Shown here: positions 13,203 through 31,500 of the stretch, piece after piece | How the letters are laid out: the number at the start of each line of letters is the position of its first letter | Position numbering within the stretch: position 1 is the stretch's first letter | Assembly (NCBI RefSeq): GCF_032118995.1 | Contig: NC_092661.1 | Location: 19,169,185-19,233,184, forward strand | Length of the DNA stretch: 64,000 nt | Source of the DNA: Asterias amurensis | Taxonomy: Eukaryota > Echinodermata > Asteroidea > Forcipulatida > Asteriidae | Direction: 5' to 3' | Program-made: the position numbers and the translations under genes | Notes under the pieces: generated by a model | Database searches by the model: none | What the model was told of the DNA's origin: nothing | What the model saw: only the letters and a program-made list of their open reading frames with translations

Positions 13203-14003
13203 GATGTAGGGATGAGAAATGATTTGTGTTACCGTTTCAAGTAATATGGCATAACGTCAATGCTTTGAGGTAAATCTTCAAGGTCAGTAACTTGAGTCTG
13301 TGCACGGTGTTGAAACTATACGATGAGATGTCAAACTGCAACTATTCTTTTGTGAATACTGCATTGGAAAAGTCTGTATGACAATCCTTCATAATGGTAC
13401 AGTGACTGTACTTGGAGTAACCGGGTACAATTAAGATGCTATCATCAGGTTGGGATGGGGCACTGAGGAGAGCATACCGACTACCAACAACTGCAATTAG
13501 ATGTTTAGTTGTTGGCCTTATGAACAACCAATCGTAGGAGCTGTTACATGCATCATGCTCAACTTAACAATCAAGAGTGTTATGACAATCCCTTGCTTTT
13601 CTGTTGACAGCTTCATTTAATTGTGTTTATTCATATAATGTTTATGAAAACGGGGAAATGTATATGATTTATTTGCTGCAAAATTAGTTTAAAAGAGATG
13701 TATTTATGACAACGACTGAAAGAGAAGAGTATTATTTGTTATTGCCGAGATATTTTTATAAAAAAGCTGCAGTCCTGTAATTCTTTGTTTTTTTAGGTGA
13801 TAAGTGCTTGTTAAAAGAAACACATCAATTGATTGTTTTAGATTTCATTAAGGCTACGGAACAAATACTTGTTGAATGTGTACCAACTTTTACTGCAAAT
13901 CCACATAATTACAATTGTAAAAAATATTTCTGTTTGTCTTTTTTCCTATTTTCAAAGTGGTCTTTGCTGCACTTGTCTTGTCTATTTTATAGGTTTACTG
14001 AAT

Positions 14004-14009
14004 AATAAA
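14004..14009 (+). terminator. AATAAA polyadenylation signal, astacin-kringle gene
   Basis: AATAAA about 800 bp after the stop at 13202. It is the first clear canonical hexamer seen after the coding end, so it likely closes the 3'UTR. No transcript evidence. Confidence 0.5.
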
Positions 14010-14853
14010 GTTAGGCTTAATATTGGCTCAACCCTTAAGAGACCATAGCGGCCAGTTATGGCTTGAACTAAATATGCCCAAAGCAAAATTGTCATCTACT
14101 TCCACTTGACCAAAAAGGTCATTCTCCAAAGTTTCTCTTTGCTTCTGAAACAAAACCATACAGTTTTTCCCCCCAAATATCACCAATAAAACCGATGTAT
14201 GGGTGTATGGTGATGATTATACAGAAATGAATGGTCTCTAAAGGGTTAAAAGTGAATCACATTTTTACAGAAATATTTTATTCTCGCCTCCATTTTTCAT
14301 CTTCCTCCCTCATATTTACTTTTACTTTGTTATGTGGCTGCCTGACAAATAATATATATAATAAAAACACAGACTATTTATTATTTATTATATCCAATAT
14401 GATTTGTATATTACATATTTTATTTATAACAAAGTAGTTTTACTATAATTTTGTTTTCTGCAAATTTTCCATCATAGTAAAATACTTTTACACATTTTGG
14501 AAAGTTCCTAGAAAAATAGGAAAAGACCCTCTGGCCGAAATCATTCCACTCTTTGAACGCAATTCATGTTCTCTTGTTTACCCCATTTCAATATGTGTAT
14601 AAACCATACAGCTCATCACTTTGAGGGTTGTTTCACATAATATAGTGTCTGTTTCAAGAACAAAAATAGAAAAATTTCAAAAACCTGAAATGATTACTGG
14701 AAAGTAAACTTATGTTTTTTTAACTTATTAGATACAATGAAATAATTTACATGTTTACTAGCTGAACCCTGTAAATGAGTCTCGAAATACGAAGTTCATG
14801 TAAGAATGCATTTTGTGATCCACCATTTACCCCCAATCCAATTCATGATAAAA

Positions 14854-15028
14854 CTAGGCCAACAGCTCTACAGAGCAAATTTGCTTAACAATTTCCTGCT
14901 TAGCAGAAAGAAGCAGGATACCAGTCACAAATTGTACTGTGACATGGTATTTTGGCTGTCAACCGTAATCTGGTATGTTACTGTGCTTAGCTACGTTTTG
15001 TGCTAAGCAGCTCTATGAAATTGGGCCC
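14854..15028. mobile_element. foldback MITE, GGGCCCAATTT family, copy 2
   Basis: The right end, CAGCTCTATGAAATTGGGCCC, is the reverse complement of the family left end seen at 6025. The left end begins CTAGGCCAACAGCTCTACAG. No open frame. Confidence 0.6.
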
Positions 15029-15657
15029 TCGGGTCTTTTGACATTTGAGTCATCAGTTCGAATTGTGGTGACATCTTAGACATTCTCAGGTAACATTGAT
15101 ACTTGGCCAGTCTTGGTTCCATTTCTCTATTGTACAACCTACATGTGATAGCAGGCAGTGAAGCAGTTGTGTCACCTAGCCAGGGTCACTGTGCTCTCTA
15201 TCTCTCTAAGCGTCCTCTTCCCTTGGGTCAGTAACATTCTGATTGCCATCTGTAAAACAATCACAACACAACAGTTTCATTTAAACGCTGAGAATGTCAA
15301 TTCATATCTCATTCAATAAGCCATTTGCGTGTTAGATTTGAATATTGTCTGGTACAATGTTGGCTTGATCACAAGTTGCCACTTAAATTTGAGTTCCTAG
15401 GGGCAAGCCTTTGAGTAGTAAATGTAAGAGACGTTGAACACCCATACAAAATTCTGAATGGATGTGTATGGCACAATGGTATCAGGGTTTGCTCACCTGG
15501 AGGTTGCTATGCAAAGGCTTGCCCCGAACCATTTGACAAAGTAACTGTCTATATTCTGGGGAATTCAAATGGCAGCAGTATGCTACATTGTGACTAAGCA
15601 AGTCATTGTATCAGACACTATTCAAATGTAACTCACTATAGGCTTATTCAACACAAA

Positions 15658-15799
15658 TTAGACCCAGTAATTGGGGCGCTGTACTCCTCTTTTCAAAATG
15701 TTGTTATTATCGGGCACTGTACTCCTTTGTTTGAAATTTTGTCATTATCGGTCATACTACTGATAAAGACAGTTTTTAAAAAGGAGTTACTGGGTCTAA
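15658..15799. mobile_element. MITE with 13-bp TIR TTAGACCCAGTAA
   Basis: Perfect 13-bp terminal inverted repeats, TTAGACCCAGTAA at 15658-15670 and TTACTGGGTCTAA at 15787-15799, enclose 116 bp with an internal duplicated GGGCACTGTACTCCT-like segment. A second 5' end of the family is at 17278-17290. Non-autonomous DNA transposon, superfamily not assigned. Confidence 0.75.
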
Positions 15800-16069
15800 A
15801 CACAAATGATAATGCTTCAACTGTTTCATTCAGTTACCTCTTCATGTTGGCTCTTATTTCTTTTGAATTCCTCCCTGGCCCATACTCTTAGTTCCACTCT
15901 ATCTTTGTCATCAGGAACTCTTCTCAATGCTCGATGTACATCCCGGTATAGACTCAAAACTTGTTGCCTCAGTAGAAACTATCATTCAACACAAACGGAA
16001 AGTGGTCATTTATTTCAATAATTCCATTTTTGTTTTGGCACTTGCATTTTCCTGTTTAATTCGGAAAAG

Positions 16070-16156
16070 TTTCCGTATGGCGCCACCACTTTTTCATTCG
16101 ATATGAAATAATATAGTATCTGATTTACCTCAATGAGATATGGCGCCATACGGAAA
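16070..16156. mobile_element. 87-bp MITE with TIR TTTCCGTATGGCGCCA
   Basis: A perfect 16-bp inverted repeat, TTTCCGTATGGCGCCA at 16070-16085 and TGGCGCCATACGGAAA at 16141-16156, encloses a short AT-rich core (CATTCGATATGAAATAATAT). A decayed relative with the same core is at about 17547-17610. No open frame. Confidence 0.8.
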
Positions 16157-18584
16157 GATATCCCAATGCTGGACTAGCTTAGTTAGCTTGTCAATTCACC
16201 AGCTTTTTGTCACTATTTCATGTTTTAATTTGGATGCTGTATACAGCACTACTACCAGTCTACGTAAATCTTTATTTTTTTACTGCCTGCCTCTTTTTCT
16301 GCTGACCCCCGCCTGAGCTCTGAGCGGAGTAAACTCACTCATCACTGTCAACACTGACACTGGGCTGAATTGTACATTAATTATTCACTCTTTCTGAACA
16401 CAAATTGCATACACTGTTTAGAATAAAATGGTTTGGGTCACTTGGTTGAAAACTTGCCGTTAAATTAAGAACAATTCCACTTTCGTTTGATAAACAATGA
16501 CTTAAAAATTGTACCTGCTTGAACGTCAAAGCTTGTGGTATCTTGGAGGCTGCCATGTTGTAGCCCGCCCTCACTTGAATTTGGAAATCATTGTGATGTC
16601 AACAGAGGGCAGGCTTTTTTCAACATTCTATGCTTTTCCTTCGCTCGTCCCCAGCGCCTTGCTTAAACCAAAGGCGCTGGGATGGGCAAACGTATTATGC
16701 ACTGTCATTGGTTTATAATGCGCAATCCATCATGCATCACACTCACACTGCACCATATTTATATGCAGTGTACGCATGACGTACTTCCTGAACAAGAATC
16801 TCATCCCAGCGGTCCTGGATCTGGCAGGCCGCTGGGGCCGAGCGAATGCTTTTCCCACTGACACGACTCTGTGGCTCATTTTTCAAAATCGATTCCAAAA
16901 AGGGAAAACATCAGGAAATTGCCCCGGACCACAAAGTAGCGGGTGTTCTGCAGTGCTGAAAGAAAAGGTGAACATTAGTCTGGTGCCGGTGTTCTTCCCC
17001 TTTGCTCGATCGTGTTGGTGAGTCTGGCCTTATGACAAAGAACACGTGATTGGCGGCCTTTTAAACATTTATTTCAAACATTCACGAGTCGGTGCGGTGC
17101 AGTCGGCACCCCCGACCAAAAAGAAAATCGAAAAACATCTTGAAAAGTAACCGACGTACATCCAGCATAAAGAAACCATTAGATAAAGGTTAGTGTTATT
17201 GAAATTGTATCCAAATCATTGCTCAAAAAAGACAAAAGAAAAATATTGTGTTCAGTTAGACCATAGAGCAAGGAAGGTTAGACCCAGTAACTGGGAGTGT
17301 ATTCCTTTTTCGAAATGTTGACGTTTTCTGTCATTCTAGCGCCGCGCGCCCCAGCCAAAACCTGTCTGGTTTTGATAAAGTGCAACATTCATAATCATAC
17401 GTCACACCAAAAATGCCCCCCAAAATGCCCCCAAAATGACGGAAATACCCAACGAATTACCTTCAAAACTGCCAACTGGCCTCTCCATATGTTTAAGATG
17501 TAACTCCAGGCGTAAAATTGCACTGACGGAAATTTTGGGGCAAGTTTCTGTATCATGCCACCACTTTTTTATTCGATATGAAATAATATTACCTCAATGA
17601 GATTCCCATTTTGTAAAAATGAGTGAAAAAGTTATCCCATCCCAACGACTATTTTAACAAAGGCCTACATCGGGAATGTTAAATATATACAATACAAATG
17701 CAAAAAATATAGTGCGTCTGCGACTCTGCGTCTCATATCCAATATGGGACGCAGACGCGCTATATCTTTCTGTATTCCATGCGTGCTTGTGTGATAACTT
17801 ATTATACAAATAACATGCAATAAATTATAACGAGTTGTTGAAAGTTCAAGTTCTTAATTAAGTTTCCGTACTTTATTTTTCCCTTTCACAATTTCATTCA
17901 CTGGGATTGGGGATGGGTTGTATTTCCCCCTTTTCACAATCTCATTCACTGGGTTTGGGGGGGGGGGGTAACACAGTCCTGAAACAATATAAACATGTAT
18001 ACAGTTTAAGTTCCAACACATTTTAGTTATGCCCTACAACTTCAAAACGTACAAAAAATGTCAACCTCAAATGCCTCGACTTTTGGGTTTTAAATAGGGT
18101 TTGTGTTTTCTTTCCGGTGTAGTGTTTGTTTTGTTTTGTTTTGTTTTCTATTGTGTAAAGATTCAAAATAAACAAACATTAAGCAAAACCAAACCCCTGC
18201 ACAATATCTGCTTACAAGCAGAAATGGCTTCAGCTTAAAAAATGCAGACAGCATTTTTGGACAAAGTTATCACTTTAAACAAACTTCTTTACGGCATCTG
18301 CATTCTAAATGGAAGTTGATTTTACGTGGGGCAACATTTATCACTATGCTACATACCATTAAAAATAGGTACTGTGAAAGAATATGAGAAAAACAATCAC
18401 AGAAATTTTAAAATGTGTGATGAAAACAAGGGTCGAATAGAATGATCTCTTATATTATGTTACAATCTAAGCTATGAATGAACTAACACACCCTATATAC
18501 AATTTCGACAGTCTTTTTGTGTGACAAACCATCATTGAAAATAGCAAATACAGTCCCATATCCTACTATTGACCTCTTGCACAA

Positions 18585-18840
18585 TGGGTGCGTTCCCTGG
18601 GTCGACCCTGCGGTGCTCACTCGGGTGAGCCCCTGACAAGAGCTAATCTGAGCCCCTGACAAGAGCTAATCGAACGATCACACTCGCCCTCTCGTGGTGA
18701 CGGCATGCACCTCAGGTCACCCCTAAGTGACCCACTCCACAAGCAGGGCACTGGGGGCTGACCCGGAAAGCCCCGTCAAAGCTATTCAACGTACCGGGGC
18801 AGACCGGCGTCGACCCAGGGAAGCTAAACGAACGCACCCA
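18585..18840. mobile_element. GC-rich inverted-repeat element (TIR TGGGTGCGTTC)
   Basis: TGGGTGCGTTC at 18585 is mirrored by GAACGCACCCA ending at 18840, and the inner TCCCTGGGTCGAC is mirrored by GTCGACCCAGGGA. The interior holds direct repeats of GAGCCCCTGACAAGAGCTAA. It is much richer in G+C than its surroundings. Probably a non-autonomous DNA transposon. Confidence 0.65.
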
Positions 18841-19509
18841 ACGTGGGGTGCACTCACACCAAATCTTGTGTGCCATTTTGCGAGTCGAAATATACACAAA
18901 GACAACCAAAAATGATGGTTCATTTAGAAGTACGTTCCTCGTTGTGTCAAGAGTCTATATCCAATTAGCCTATTTGAGGTATGGTGGACACTATAAGAGA
19001 GCCCTTTTTGGATTGGGTGCATACAGACAAATTAACCCAAACCAATAAGTGAAGCAGCGATGTGTCAACTATACCTCAAAATAGCCCAATGGTAAAGTGA
19101 GGGATTCAGAAGGAATGGAGCCAGTAGGCCTTAAATAACAATTGCGTATAGTCAGGCATTCCAATGTTATCCAATGTTATCCAATGTTATCCAGGAGAAG
19201 AGGCCACATGAAAAAATACTTAGTCTGTGTGACAAGTGAATCATCTTGTCTATGTATAGCGCCCTCAGTTGGCAGCTCCTACAACTGGATGGTTTCCAGC
19301 TAGCTGTACACAGTTCTCACATGTTATGATTTATGTTAATTACATATGGAGAGTTTATGACAACACGGTATGAGAAGCCCAGTATATTGTTTCCTAGTGA
19401 GTTATTTCTGATAGTATTTAGTTAGAGAAAATACTATAACAGTCTGTAAGGAGCAAATGGGAACAAATCTAGAAGTATAAACATAATAGAATAATTTAAC
19501 ATTGATTGG

Positions 19510-19514
19510 TTTAT

Positions 19515-19515
<1 letters not shown>
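19510..19515 (-). terminator. AATAAA overlapping the TRAPPC3 stop codon
   Basis: On the minus strand the stop codon reads TGAATAAA, so a hexamer overlaps the stop. Used as a poly(A) signal it would give an almost absent 3'UTR. A more distal signal is at least as likely. Confidence 0.3.
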
Positions 19516-25236
<5,721 letters not shown>

Positions 25237-25555
25237 TTTTGTTGCTAGTTGAATTGCCGTCTTATTTCAATTGGAGGTAAATCGAAAATTCACTCGAGGA
25301 AAACAACACTACAACACTTATAAGTAGTGCCAGTATATTCCCTAAGTCACAACACAGTCTATACGTTACGAAACAGAAGCTATGACAAGGCACCAGTCTA
25401 TCTATACTTCATGACTTTGAGAACGATGTCGGATAAAAACCCTGGGAAGGATTACTATTCTGACATTCTAATTTACTTCCTGTTTTCATTTCGGCCCGTG
25501 TCGTTGGAACGGTAGTGGTGCATTTCCCGCACCGAAACACCAACATTAATCAAGA
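25237..25555. promoter_or_regulatory. compact head-to-head promoter between TRAPPC3 and CNK
   Basis: Only 319 bp separate the TRAPPC3 start codon (minus, 25236) from the CNK start codon (plus, 25556), so both 5'UTRs and core promoters must fit here unless non-coding first exons lie elsewhere. Visible elements: an ACTTCCTG ETS-type site near 25478 and a TATAAGTAG near 25319. Neither is proven. Confidence 0.6.
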
Positions 25556-28500
25556 ATGTCTTCCTTACATATCACATCGTGGACTCCACAGGAGATTGGC
25601 AATTGGATTAAAGGTAAATATCACCTATTTTTTATTTCTGGTATACTTTTCTGGAGCTTTGATTTTTGCAGCGAAGGAACGCACTGTGCTACTTACTAAC
25701 TAGCTCTCACTCAGCAAACCCACGGTCACGGAATTGAAAAGTCATCCAGGACACAGCTGATTCTGATTGCCGGAGGACGTTCAGTCAGGTTCAGTCACTG
25801 TGTGCCCGGGCCCTAGATCGGCATCTACTAGTACTACCGCATGGTCGGTGTAGATCAGCGGTCTTTCACCACGCACGACACCAAGTTTTTGACCACGACC
25901 TACCAACCAAAGAAAATCTCAGGCACCCAAAACAAACTCAACTGTGACCCACCACCACCCACCTTTTAATAGACCATGGAGGTACAATGTAGTTAGAACT
26001 TAGACTGCATGTTAGGAATTAATAATGTAGCCTATGATTGTTGGGCTGCATTGCTATGGCTGGCTAGTCTTCCATAGAGAACAGAAGAAATAGCCATGAT
26101 GGCAGTGTAATCATGGTCACTAAAAATGACTTATTATTCCATTTATTTAGACAGATAAAAATTAAAAGAGAAGGGCAATTCCCCGTGAAGAAGTGGACAC
26201 TGGACATGACCTCAAAATTTAGAATTGTATTTTTTAAGTAAAAATTGGGCTTATATGGTAGCATATACATCAAATATTCAGGACAAAAATTGTTTCAATG
26301 TCATGTCTTTGCAAGAAAGATACAAACAAATAATTTTTGTGCCAACAATGTTTTATCATGAAATTTTGTGTAAAAAAGTTGTGCAACTTCAATTTACTAC
26401 TGAATGGGCAAACAGTGGCAAGCAAAGATTAATGCCAGCCAATGCACGGGATCGCGGGGACGGGAGGCGTGGGTTAGATATGCGACGGGATAAGGAAGGG
26501 GCACACGGTGGTACAAGGAAGTGGGGGGAAATGAACGGGGCTGGTGAGGGGGAAAAAAGAAAGGGGACTTGAACACGATACAGGACTGCCCACAACGTAA
26601 ACCCTCCCCTGTACACAACGCTACACTTGCATCATTTTATATGTAGAGCTTTCTAGCGGGGTTGCCGCACTTCGCGCGGCATCCCCGCTAGTATAACTAA
26701 AGCGCATTGATACGGTTATTGTGAAATGGGCTATCTAAGAGTTATTGTTAAATATTATTAATGACTAAACCTCCCACAGCAATCAGCTGTCCCATGCTGG
26801 CTGATTTCTCAATCCTGTGAGTTCAGCAGAGCTAGAATAATAATAATAATAATTGTGGCTTCTTATATAGCGCACATGTCCGTCACTCAGTGACGCTCCT
26901 GGCGCTGTAACATACAGTATTTCCTGCAAGATGTGGGACTACGTTTTTTGAATTATGAGACCTAATTCTGATAGCACCATGTAATGTTTTACAAGGTGCT
27001 GTGGCGCAGTTTGCTGCCGATCGGACCAGGAACACCGGGGCGAACCCCTTCTCTTTTCGATAAGTACACGGGGTTCTTTTACATGCGTTACATAACACAT
27101 GGGACCAACGGCTTAACGTCCCATCTGAAGGACAAAGCAATGGTGAAGTGTCTTGCTTAAAGACACAAGTGTCACGGCTGGGGATTCGAACCTACACTCT
27201 ACTGATCACAAACACCAGAGTTTGAATTTGGTGCTCTTAACCGCTCTGTCACAACACTTCCTAAAGTATGCATTTGATGAAATAGTTGTTGCTTTGAAAG
27301 CTCATGCAGTTTGTTTTATGTCATTGTTTAGTATTTACGTGCTTCTATCTTCCTTGTTTTATCTATTTGATGGGAAAAGATGATGTTATCATTAAACTAT
27401 TATAACTCAACTGATGGAGACAAATTTAAAGGGAATTACTCAAAACAAATATTAACTTAAAAACTGACTTGGTAACGAGCATTGGAGAGCTGTTGATAGT
27501 ATAAAACATTGTGAGAAACAGCTCCCTCTAAAGTAGCATAGATTTTGAGAAAGAGGTAATTTCTCACTAAAATAATAAAAGACTTCTAGCAATAAAAGAC
27601 TTCTAGCTAGAAGTCTTTTGTTCCTATCTGAAAGCACACAAATTCGTCCAACAAGGGTGTTTTTTCTTTCATCATTTTCTCCCAACTCCGATGACCAATT
27701 GAGCTCAAATTTTCAGGGGTTTGTAATTTTATGCATATGTTGAGATACACCAAGTGAGAAGACTGGTCTTTGACAATTACCGATAGTGTACCTTCCCTTT
27801 AAACACTTTTCATTTTCATTTACATGTGTGTACGATTTTTTGGTGACAAAATTCACTTGTAAGAAATTAATCAATTTTTAATATAACTGAAGTAGGTTCT
27901 AACCCCTGAAAACATTAGGTTTAATTGTGCATCAGAAATTACTTTAAAAAAACCCAATTCATATAAATGTATTCTGGAGAAGTAGTGAAATGGCAAAAAT
28001 AATAAAAGTAAAGACAACCAAAACATAAACCATGATTTTCAATGGTGGCCATGCTTCAACCATTGTTGATGTTGACAAAAAATACTTACCTGTTCTGACG
28101 AGAAAATAATTATTTTTCTTTAACAGTTTTGTATTTTTAAAATAAATTTATAAGAACTTAATTAATAGCATGGAGGATCAAAGCTACTCATTAAAAAGAA
28201 AATATGTTTTGGGAAACAAAACTGTATAAGAAAAAGAGAGTGAAAAGTGTAACTGATTGTTCTTTCGTTTCTAAACAACCTTGATTGAAAAACTGGAAAA
28301 ACAGCTTTAAAAAAACAATGTAACTGCATAATCAAAGATAAACTGTTTCCATGATTAAACATGTGTTTATCACTCTTCAATCACTAGAAGCCTTGCTGTA
28401 CAGCAACCTTTGATAGTATGTGGAGAAATATCACTTCGAAGTAATGTGGTTATAATGCAAAAAGTTATCCGTTTTCTGCCCCAAATTTAAATCTGAGGAG

Positions 28501-31500
28501 TGTATTCCTAATAGGGATTATTCTTTATTTACCCATGGAAATTTTTGCTCCAGACTTCGGCAGTATCTTAAAATGAAAAAAAGCAACCACCTTTTGAAAA
28601 TAAAATTCCCCGATTAGCTTTATCTTCATTTAAAACAATGCAGATGTCATCAAACCAAGGAGTTACACCTCTTGCACTTTAAAAGCACAACTTTGATCCT
28701 TTGAGCCAAAGTTAATTGGTTCAATTCCAATTTCCTTGAAAGGCTCTGCATTTAAAAAAGCCTCATTGTATGCAAATTGTACAATGATAATGAAAAGCTG
28801 TCTGACTTTTAAAAATTATTTTTGATTGAGTCGTGTCTTGAGGAAGTCTTGTATTTAAATCATGTTAACCAACAGTATATAATATGAGTTGACTTTTAAG
28901 GATCTAATACATGTTTAGTAAAAGCATGATTACTTTTAACTACAATCAGACACAAATTAATGACTAGTCATGATCACTCATCAACAAGATTCAAGAGCTT
29001 TTAAAGCCCTTATATATTAAAAGGCAAAATAACTTCCTCTTCTTCCTTGTGTGGTTTCCTGACTTCAGAGTATGAAAATATACTGTGTCACCCCTAGTAC
29101 TGTATTTCTTTGTTTAAAGGAACCTTGGAGACTCTTCATCATAATTGTCTGTGAATTGTACATCCTGTGTTTTATACAGCAATGTCATACCTGTGTAAGG
29201 TTATTAAAAGTAACTATACCTGTTGCAGTGCATTTAAACTGCAACGATTTCCCCTTATACAGCAGAGCTGTCAATCCAACTTAAAGGAACCAGTGCCTTG
29301 GATCGGACGAGTTGGTCTATTAAAAGCGTTTGAAACCGTTTGTTATGACATGCATATGGTTAGAAAGATGTTTTAAAAGTAGAATATAATGATCCACACA
29401 AGTATCACTCAAAACTGCACGGTTTTCCTTTTACGTCGCGAACTATCACGGTCGGCCATTTATGGGAGTCAAAATTTTGACTCCCATAAATGGCCGACCG
29501 TGTTAGTCGACAGGGTAAAAAGAAAACCACGCAATTTCGAGGCATATTTGTGTAGATCATTGTATTCTACTCTTACAATATCTTTCTAACCATACATTTT
29601 ACAACAAACGGTTACAGAACGATTTTCAAAGACCAATTCGACCGATCCAAGGCAACGTGTTCCTTTAATGATCATGTTCAAGAAACTGCTGAAGACGTAA
29701 ATATTTTAACAATAAAACACAAACAGTTAATGACAAGTAAGCTCTTTAACTGTTTGTGTTTTGTTCACTGTTTGTGATTTTTTTTATAGGAGTGCACTTT
29801 TGAAGAACCTTGTTGAACTGTTTGTTAGTATAGTTCAAACTTTGAACTAATAGTCCTGGTTACAATCAGATTCAGAAGCTTATCTTTCAGACAAGCCACC
29901 TAAGACTCAAATTAGCCATTTACCTAGCTGGGATAATTTCAAAATGAATGTTCAAAAAACCAAAGTACATACTATAACCTGCTAGTCATGAAATATGTAA
30001 AAATTTAAACACAGTAACCAGAAAAGTTTGTGCAAGCATTCCGCAAGTTGCACCATGTTAAGTATTCAAGAAATCTTGTACAGCTTTAGAAGCACTTCTA
30101 TAACAATAGGCAGGGCTCGAAATGTATACTGGACTGCAGACTTGTGGCCAAAGATTTAAGGGCTAGGCCAGCAAACTCAAGACCAGATCGTCACTCTTTT
30201 ACAATTGAATAATGATACCTCATTGTGTCATAATGTTAATTAATAAACATTTTGCGTTCAAATGTTGAATTTGAGTCTGCTAAATATCTTTAATTTCCAT
30301 CAAGTATCTAAGTGTGCTTACCAATATGACAAACAAGATAAATCTTCTCTAAGCGGTTGTTCAAATAAAAGCAGTTTATATTAGTATTATAGTCATTTAT
30401 GAGCTAAATATATTGGTCTTGTCAAAAGAATTTGGAATATGTGTGGAAGTTGTAATCAACATTTGAGAATTTTTAAGGTTGGATGAGGAAGGGTCCGGGA
30501 AGGAACAATGTTATACTTGCATGACCTTAAAATTTGCACGCCATGGACAATGTTTTCTCTTCAACTGGTTTCACTTATAATTTAAAGTAAAAGTAACAGG
30601 AAGAGAAACACATCTGCTATAAATTGAAACATTTCCAACATAAGTTTATGTTTTTACAACAAGTACAATGGTTTCCTGGTTTTGTTAAGTTTCGCCAGCC
30701 AACTTACTTTACTTGCCCATCAATTGTGTAGGCTGAAGATATGCTTCAGGGAGTTTGTTCAATGAAATACACTTTCAGGGAGATACTTTTACTGTTTGTG
30801 CGCTGAAAGTTCATGGACATTCATTGTGTAGTTACAAATATGTTTTATTCGGCAAAGTTGTTGACTACTTAACTATAACTCTGTAGCAGGAAGTGCATAT
30901 TATAAAAACTTGGCCCATACTAACATAATATAAGAAATATAGCAGTTTTAAGTGTATTTGTTATTGCAATACTGCAATTCAAATATGCTATGCCTATAGT
31001 CATCAGATGTTTACCTGAAAGTCAAGGTACTTTAGTCAAGGTAAATTAAGAGTACAGTCTATTAAGTGTCAATATCCCAGACTTGTTTTCAGGCCACAAT
31101 GTATTAACTGCTACCTAAGTATCAAGGTAATAATGGAGTTTAAAGTTTTGGTAAATAAGACTTTTGTTTGCTAGTCATAGAATAGAAACATCAAATTGGT
31201 TGATTTCACTAGATGTAGATGCATTACATGTAGGCAATGATGACGCTGCTATCCCTTTTAACAGTTATTTACAAAAAACAAATTTAAGTTAAGATTTTAA
31301 GATATATTGTTTTACTATTGTGCTCATGTAATGAGGCTTGATTAATAACTGAGTGACGGTTGAGTTCATATCTTATAAAGAGGGTAATCGTGAAAAATAA
31401 ATAAATAAACCAAGCAATAACTCCATGTATCCATATCGACACTGCATTATTCCGACCAATGATGTCTTGGTGTGTATTTTCGATTTTAAAGGACTGCGCA

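Larger units (their letters stand above)
14010..19509. other. convergent intergenic region, transposon-rich
   Basis: The interval lies between two 3' ends (astacin on plus, TRAPPC3 on minus). No conserved coding sequence was found. It holds several short inverted-repeat elements, listed separately, a short hairpin around the CAGCGCC/GGCGCTG arms at 16649-16680, and a CG-rich palindrome of GCGTCTGCG arms at 17713-17760. A run of G lies at about 17948-17967. Three 11-bp repeats of CCAATGTTATC lie at about 19159-19191. Confidence 0.6.

Noticed and set aside
16509-17021. Short plus-strand frames (81 aa and 69 aa) in the convergent gap
   Set aside because: No recognisable protein, no splice partners and surrounding transposon debris.
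26389-26618. Proline-rich frames on the minus strand and a charged frame on the plus strand in the same GC-rich patch
   Set aside because: Both strands are open because of base composition; no domain or splice support.
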